Shown here: positions 6,401-9,419 of the stretch, one piece after another | Position numbering within the stretch: the first letter of the stretch is position 1 | Layout: each line of letters begins with the position of its first letter | Origin: Thermoflexales bacterium | GTDB taxonomy: Bacteria; Chloroflexota; Anaerolineae; Fen-1058 | Length of the DNA stretch: 9,419 nt | NCBI GenBank assembly: GCA_030834835.1 | Contig: JAUQXD010001244.1 | Span: forward strand, 1-9,419 | Reading direction: 5' to 3' | Notes under the pieces: model-generated | The model's input: the letters and a program-made list of their open reading frames with translations, nothing else | What the model was told of the DNA's origin: nothing | Databases searched by the model: none | Made by a program: the position numbers and the translations under genes

Positions 6401-8676
6401 CAGAAGCGTATGCGCATCAAGACATTCCGTTCGATCAACTCGTGGCCGCCCTGCACCCCGATCGGCAGCCGGGGCAGAACGCCTTGTTCCGGGTCAGTTT
6501 CGTCATCGAACCGCCCCTGCCGGCCCACGATCTGCCCTGGACCTTAAGCCAGATGGATGTGCAGACGGGTGCCTCCAAATTCGATCTGGGCTTCGAGTTA
6601 GACGATCGCGCCGACGGTCTCATCGGCCGCATCGAGTACAACACCGATCTGTTCGAGCCGGACACGATCACGCGCCTGATCGGTCATTTGCAAACATTGC
6701 TCCAGGGCATCGTCGAAGATCCCGATCGGATGGTGGCGGCCCTGCCGCTGCTCACGACGGCGGAACGCCAGCAGCTGCTCGACACCTGGAACGACACACG
6801 GCAAGCACAGCCGCCCACCGCTTGCTTGCACGAGTTGGTTCAACGTCAGGCCGAGTGCAGACCGGATGCAGTGGCTATCACTTTCGAAGATCAAGCATTG
6901 ACCTACGGTGAACTCCACCGCCGCGCTCAACAGTTGGCGCTTGACTTGCAGGCATTGGGCGTCGGGCCGGAAGACATTATCGGGTTGTGCATGGACCGCG
7001 GTCCCGAAATGATCATCAGCCTGCTGGCGATTCATCACGCCGGCGCGGCCTATGTTCCGCTCGATCCGGCGCTGCCTGCCGCACGGCTGGCCTTTACGCT
7101 CAAAGAGACCCGGGCCAAACTGACGCTTACCCAGGCCCGGTTGAAACCGATGTTGAGTCAGGTGATAGGTGCGAGCCCGCTGGTGGGCATTGACGAACCG
7201 TGGCCGACCATCCCCGCGCTTCAGACTAAAAGATGTGAGCGCCAGGCATACGCGCAAAATCTGGCCTACATCATTTTCACGTCTGGTTCCACCGGGCGAC
7301 CCAAAGGTGTGCTGGTCAGTCATCAGGGCCTCAACAACTTCGCAGCGGAGCAAGCGCGCATCGTGGGTGTAAACGCCGCCAGCCGCGTGCTTCAATTTTC
7401 ATCCATCAGCTTTGACGCTTCGGTGTCTGATATGGTGATGGCGTTGGCCGCAGGCGCGACGTTGTGTTTGGGCACACGTGAAGCGCTGTTGCCGGGACCG
7501 TCCTTAGCGCAGCTGCTGCGCGATCAAGCCATCACGATCATGACCCTGACGCCTTCGGCGTTGGCCGCCCTGCCCGCTGAAGACTTCCCGGCCTTGCGAT
7601 CCATCAGCGTTGCCGGTGAAGCCTGTCCCGCCGAATTAGTGGCACGTTGGGCCAGCCGCGTGCGTTTCTTCAATCTGTACGGTCCGACGGAAACCACCAT
7701 CTGGGCCACTCAAGCCGAATGCCTGCCAGAAACTCTCAAGCCCGCGATCGGTAAGCCGATTCGCAACGTGCAAATTTATCTGCTTGACGATCAGTTGCAG
7801 CCGGTGCCCATCGGTGTGAGTGGCGAGATCTACATCGGCGGTATCGGGTTGACGCGAGGGTATTTGAACCAGCCCGATCGAACGGCCGAAACTTTTGTGC
7901 CTCATCCGTTCAGCACCGAACCGGGGGCGCGCCTGTATAAGACAGGCGATCTGGCGCGTTACCTGCCGAATGGCGATCTTGACTATCTGGGCCGTGTGGA
8001 TCAGCAAGTGAAGATACGCGGCTATCGCATTGAGTTGGGCGAGATTGAAGTCTGCCTGCGCCAGCATCCCGCCGTCCGGGAAGCCGTTGTAATCGCCTAT
8101 GAACCCACTGGCGAAGCCGGGCAGATTCGCCCGCAGCAGTTAGCCGCTTATCTGGTGCCCGCCGACAGTCGGCCACTGCCGACGGCTGAACTACGGGGCT
8201 TCCTGAAAGAGCGCTTGCCGGATTACATGCTGCCAGCGGCCCTGATTGTGTTGGATCAACTGCCGTTGACGACGAGCGGCAAAGTCGATCGCCGGGCGCT
8301 GCCGGCCCCCACGGCGCAACCGCGCCTGAGCGATCGACCCTGGGTCGCGCCGCGCACCCCCATCGAGCACAGGCTGGCCGAAATCTGGGCAACTTTGTTG
8401 GGTCTGCCGCGCGTGGGCGTACACGATGATTTCTTTGAAGCGGGCGGGCACTCGCTGTTGGTCACGCAGCTCATCACACGCACAAATGAGGCTTTTCAGA
8501 TCGCGCTGCCTATCCGGGCCATCTTTGAGCGGCCCAGCATCGCGCAGCTGGCCGAACTGGTGGTGAGTCAGCAATTGGCACAGGCTGAATCTGACACACT
8601 CACCCGGCTCTTAGCCCAAATTGAAAGTATGCCCGACGACGAAGCCGCGGGGCTGTTGTTTACCACCGGCGGGTAA
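3499..8676 (+). CDS. Non-ribosomal peptide synthetase, two modules (A-T-C-A-T), first module serine-specific
   Basis: This 1725-residue protein has five domains. They are adenylation (about 41-543), carrier (558-630, S593), condensation (653-1093, HHSLMDG at 785-791), a second adenylation (1106-1600) and a second carrier (1618-1688, S1652). An acidic tail ends it at 1725. Both A domains keep the A3 motif (195-208 and 1257-1270) and the A10 lysine (K536 and K1595). The first A domain carries a serine code, so the protein probably forms a Ser-X dipeptide unit. It has no N-terminal condensation domain. Residues 16-43 look like the end of one plus the C-A linker, comparable to residues 468-497 of the preceding NRPS. 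It is therefore either an initiation module or depends on a condensation domain supplied in trans. No methylation, epimerase or thioesterase domain is seen. The start at 3499 is chosen by ribosome-binding-site spacing; a TTG at 3493 is the alternative. Confidence 0.96.
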   Translation: MRDDVANSIGHSTTRSALTGAEWQQLVLAWNDTDTLYGEDRCLHVVFEAQAARQPDAIAVVFDPQTDQSLNLQLTYRELNRRANQLAQQLHQLGIGSDSLVGVCLERSAEMVIALLGVLKAGGAYVPLDPTYPRDRLTYIAANACVPVILTQSWLVADLPQPAAHIICLDTAADELPSAWDTNPASAPADDRLAYVIYTSGSTGKPKGVMNTQHAILNRLLWMQAQYQLTVSDRVLQKTPFSFDVSVWEFFWPLMTGASLIMAQPEGHKDSAYLVKVILEQAITTLHFVPSMLQLFVREPGLEACRSLKRVFCSGEALPFDVQDRFWARLATELHNLYGPTEAAVDVTFWACDPNSHYKVVPIGRPIANIQIYLLDAALRPVPIGEPGELYIGGSGLARGYLNRPDLTAERFVPHPFSSQPGARLYRTGDLARYLPDGNIEFLGRLDFQVKVRGFRIELGEIEAALRQHPVIRDAVVVAQETESGDKRLVAYLAANLTALPSITELRAWLGQHLPEYMLPAVFVRLDHLPLTPSGKVDRKALPGPDEVQVDRTTNYVPPRTALEETLAAMWSTALGVAPIGVHDHFLDLGGHSLLALRIIMAIREQLGIELTLDHLFRLSTIEQLAANLAAAPQPTPGRQSSAIEPVARDRALPLSSQQLQLWFLAQLYPDWPVYNEPYTVHMHQPIDVAVLERCVADMIRRHEILRTTYTVIDEQPRQVIHPPDRFSLPYVDLTDRPEDRREAEALRLATGEARQPFDLEHGPLCRFTLIKLADADYRLFVTMHHSLMDGITLYQVFFLEMQQLYQAYLHGEPSPLPDLKLHYADYAVWQGAWRAQQQAAQLDYWRKQLADVAVLQLPTDRPRPLQPTFRGAYQRLSLSKSLTDHLKALSRQAGVTLFVTLAAAIQTLLQRYTRQDDIALGTFTAGRHRPEISGLMGDFLNTIVLRTDLSGRPTFRALLQRVHHVTAEAYAHQDIPFDQLVAALHPDRQPGQNALFRVSFVIEPPLPAHDLPWTLSQMDVQTGASKFDLGFELDDRADGLIGRIEYNTDLFEPDTITRLIGHLQTLLQGIVEDPDRMVAALPLLTTAERQQLLDTWNDTRQAQPPTACLHELVQRQAECRPDAVAITFEDQALTYGELHRRAQQLALDLQALGVGPEDIIGLCMDRGPEMIISLLAIHHAGAAYVPLDPALPAARLAFTLKETRAKLTLTQARLKPMLSQVIGASPLVGIDEPWPTIPALQTKRCERQAYAQNLAYIIFTSGSTGRPKGVLVSHQGLNNFAAEQARIVGVNAASRVLQFSSISFDASVSDMVMALAAGATLCLGTREALLPGPSLAQLLRDQAITIMTLTPSALAALPAEDFPALRSISVAGEACPAELVARWASRVRFFNLYGPTETTIWATQAECLPETLKPAIGKPIRNVQIYLLDDQLQPVPIGVSGEIYIGGIGLTRGYLNQPDRTAETFVPHPFSTEPGARLYKTGDLARYLPNGDLDYLGRVDQQVKIRGYRIELGEIEVCLRQHPAVREAVVIAYEPTGEAGQIRPQQLAAYLVPADSRPLPTAELRGFLKERLPDYMLPAALIVLDQLPLTTSGKVDRRALPAPTAQPRLSDRPWVAPRTPIEHRLAEIWATLLGLPRVGVHDDFFEAGGHSLLVTQLITRTNEAFQIALPIRAIFERPSIAQLAELVVSQQLAQAESDTLTRLLAQIESMPDDEAAGLLFTTGG
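3619..5127 (+). other. Adenylation domain A2, predicted serine-activating
   Basis: Aligned by eye to GrsA, the specificity positions are D244, V245, W248, H287, F312, S314, L337, V345, D346 and K536. This reads D-V-W-H-F-S-L-V-D-K. It differs only conservatively, at two positions, from the classical serine code D-V-W-H-L-S-L-I-D-K, and as far as I recall it equals the code of the serine domain of McyA (microcystin synthetase). Substrate prediction is strong for an eye alignment; no assay supports it. Confidence 0.88.
5455..6777 (+). other. Condensation domain C2, divergent first motif
   Basis: The active site HHSLMDG is intact at residues 785-791 of the two-module NRPS. The first motif reads S-S-Q-Q-L-Q-L-W-F-L-A-Q-L followed by P-V-Y-N-E-P. 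It lacks the arginine found in C1 (QERFWFL) and in the next protein's domain (QQRLWFL). The donor is the serine-loaded carrier T2. The differing motif suggests a separate condensation subtype, possibly one that modifies the incoming serine, but this is inference. Confidence 0.75.
6814..8298 (+). other. Adenylation domain A3, substrate uncertain (hydrophobic or aromatic leaning)
   Basis: Specificity positions by alignment to GrsA are D1306, A1307, S1310, T1349, S1370, A1372, L1393, I1401, W1402 and K1595. D-A, T and A at the first, second, fourth and sixth positions match the phenylalanine/tyrosine family (D-A-W/S-T-x-A). The I-W pair near the end does not fit that family. I would only say that the pocket looks non-acidic and mostly apolar. 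Confidence 0.75.
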
Positions 8677-8691
8677 GACACCCACCACGCC

Positions 8692-8697
8692 AGGGGA
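8692..8697 (+). promoter_or_regulatory. Probable ribosome binding site (AGGGGA) for the third NRPS
   Basis: A purine-rich AGGGGA lies 5 nt before the ATG at 8703 in the 26-nt gap after the two-module gene. The match to the Shine-Dalgarno core is imperfect and the spacing slightly short. The rest of the gap (8677-8691) shows no terminator hairpin, which supports co-transcription. Confidence 0.45.
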
Positions 8698-8702
8698 CTG
8701 TC

Positions 8703-9419
8703 ATGTCGAACGATCTGCAAGACCGGTTAGCCCGGCTCTCGCCCGAAAAACGCGAACTGCTGCTCAAGAAACTGCAGGAACAGAATTTGGCTACCGGCCC
8801 CGCCGACGGCGCGCGCCTGGCGGCCATCTCGCGCGCAGGGCGCACTGGCGCGCTGCCTCTGTCGTATGCCCAGCAGCGGCTCTGGTTTCTAGATCAGCTG
8901 GCGCCGGGCAGCACCGCTTACAGCCTGGCGATCCTGTATCGCTTGACGGGCGGGCTGGATGTCGCGGCGCTGGAGCGCAGTCTGGCCGAAATCGCGCAGC
9001 GGCATGAAACGCTGCGCACGACTTTTAGCTGGCAGGATGATCAACCTGTTCAGATCATTCACGCGGCTGCTCCGCTGGACTTCAAGATGATCCACGTGGA
9101 CGCCGCGCCAGCTGATCGGGAGGCTGCGATCCAACGGCTGATCGCGCACGAAGCCGATCAACCCTTCGACCTGGAACGCGGTCCGCTCTTCCGATCGCGC
9201 CTGCTGCGCTTAAGTCCAACCGATCATGGCCTGCTGTTGAACATGCATCACATTATTTCGGACGAATGGTCCATCGGCGTGCTGAGCCGCGAATTAGCGT
9301 TACTCTATCGGGCCTTCGCTGCCGGGCAGCTGGCGGCGCTGCCGGATCTGCCGGTTCAATATGCCGATTATGCCGTATGGCAGCGCGCCTGGTTAGCAGG
9401 TGGGCCGCTGGCCGCGCAA
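8703..9419 (+). CDS. Non-ribosomal peptide synthetase, N-terminal condensation domain (partial, 3' end outside window)
   Basis: 239 codons are visible and the frame is still open at the window end. Residues 1-30 form a charged helical leader containing L-S-P-E-K-R-E-L-L-L-K-K-L, common at the start of NRPS subunits that receive a chain from a partner. A condensation domain starts near residue 51 (S-Y-A-Q-Q-R-L-W-F-L-D-Q-L at 54-66). Its active-site motif at 182-188 reads HHIISDE: both histidines and the aspartate are kept, but the usual final glycine is glutamate. The domain is cut at about its midpoint, so later domains cannot be judged. It is the only condensation domain in the window placed to accept a chain from another protein downstream of the two complete NRPSs. 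The best-supported donor is the two-module NRPS just before it. Confidence 0.94.
   Translation, partial: MSNDLQDRLARLSPEKRELLLKKLQEQNLATGPADGARLAAISRAGRTGALPLSYAQQRLWFLDQLAPGSTAYSLAILYRLTGGLDVAALERSLAEIAQRHETLRTTFSWQDDQPVQIIHAAAPLDFKMIHVDAAPADREAAIQRLIAHEADQPFDLERGPLFRSRLLRLSPTDHGLLLNMHHIISDEWSIGVLSRELALLYRAFAAGQLAALPDLPVQYADYAVWQRAWLAGGPLAAQ

Noticed and set aside
8677..8702. Possible terminator or promoter between the two-module and third NRPS genes
   Set aside because: The 26-nt gap shows no inverted repeat with a T-run and no recognisable -10/-35 pair. It holds only a likely ribosome binding site.

Overview
The window lies wholly inside a non-ribosomal peptide synthetase (NRPS) biosynthetic cluster on the + strand. 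It holds the last 55 codons of an upstream gene, a complete one-module NRPS (C-A-T), a complete two-module NRPS (A-T-C-A-T) and the first 239 codons of a third NRPS that opens with a condensation domain. Gaps between genes are only 3, 12 and 26 nt, so the genes look like one operon. There is no intergenic stretch long enough for a promoter or terminator, and I see no RNA gene, mobile element, CRISPR array or true DNA repeat.

The DNA is moderately GC-rich by eye, and the proteins resemble NRPSs of Gram-negative-type secondary-metabolite producers such as Chloroflexota, Cyanobacteria and Myxococcota. The sequence does not let me choose between these. One exact copy of the cyanobacterial HIP1 octamer (GCGATCGC) is present, too few for a typical cyanobacterium.

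Functionally, each A domain activates an amino acid, the T domain carries it on a phosphopantetheine arm, and the C domain joins it to the upstream chain. Reading the ten specificity positions by alignment to GrsA, A2 has a clear serine code (D-V-W-H-F-S-L-V-D-K). A1 (D-L-K-N-F-G-T-D-I-K) and A3 (D-A-S-T-S-A-L-I-W-K) are not codes I can assign with confidence. No epimerase, methyltransferase or thioesterase domain lies within the window.

The most interesting point is that gene order does not match a simple collinear assembly line. The two-module protein starts with a bare A domain, so nothing in the window can join the chain on the first protein's T domain to its serine. The protein ends agree with this. 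The upstream gene and the two-module gene carry an acidic C-terminal tail, and each is followed by a protein with a helical N-terminal leader; the junction between the first and second complete NRPS has neither. The upstream partial gene and both complete NRPS genes also share one reading frame and are separated only by single stop codons.
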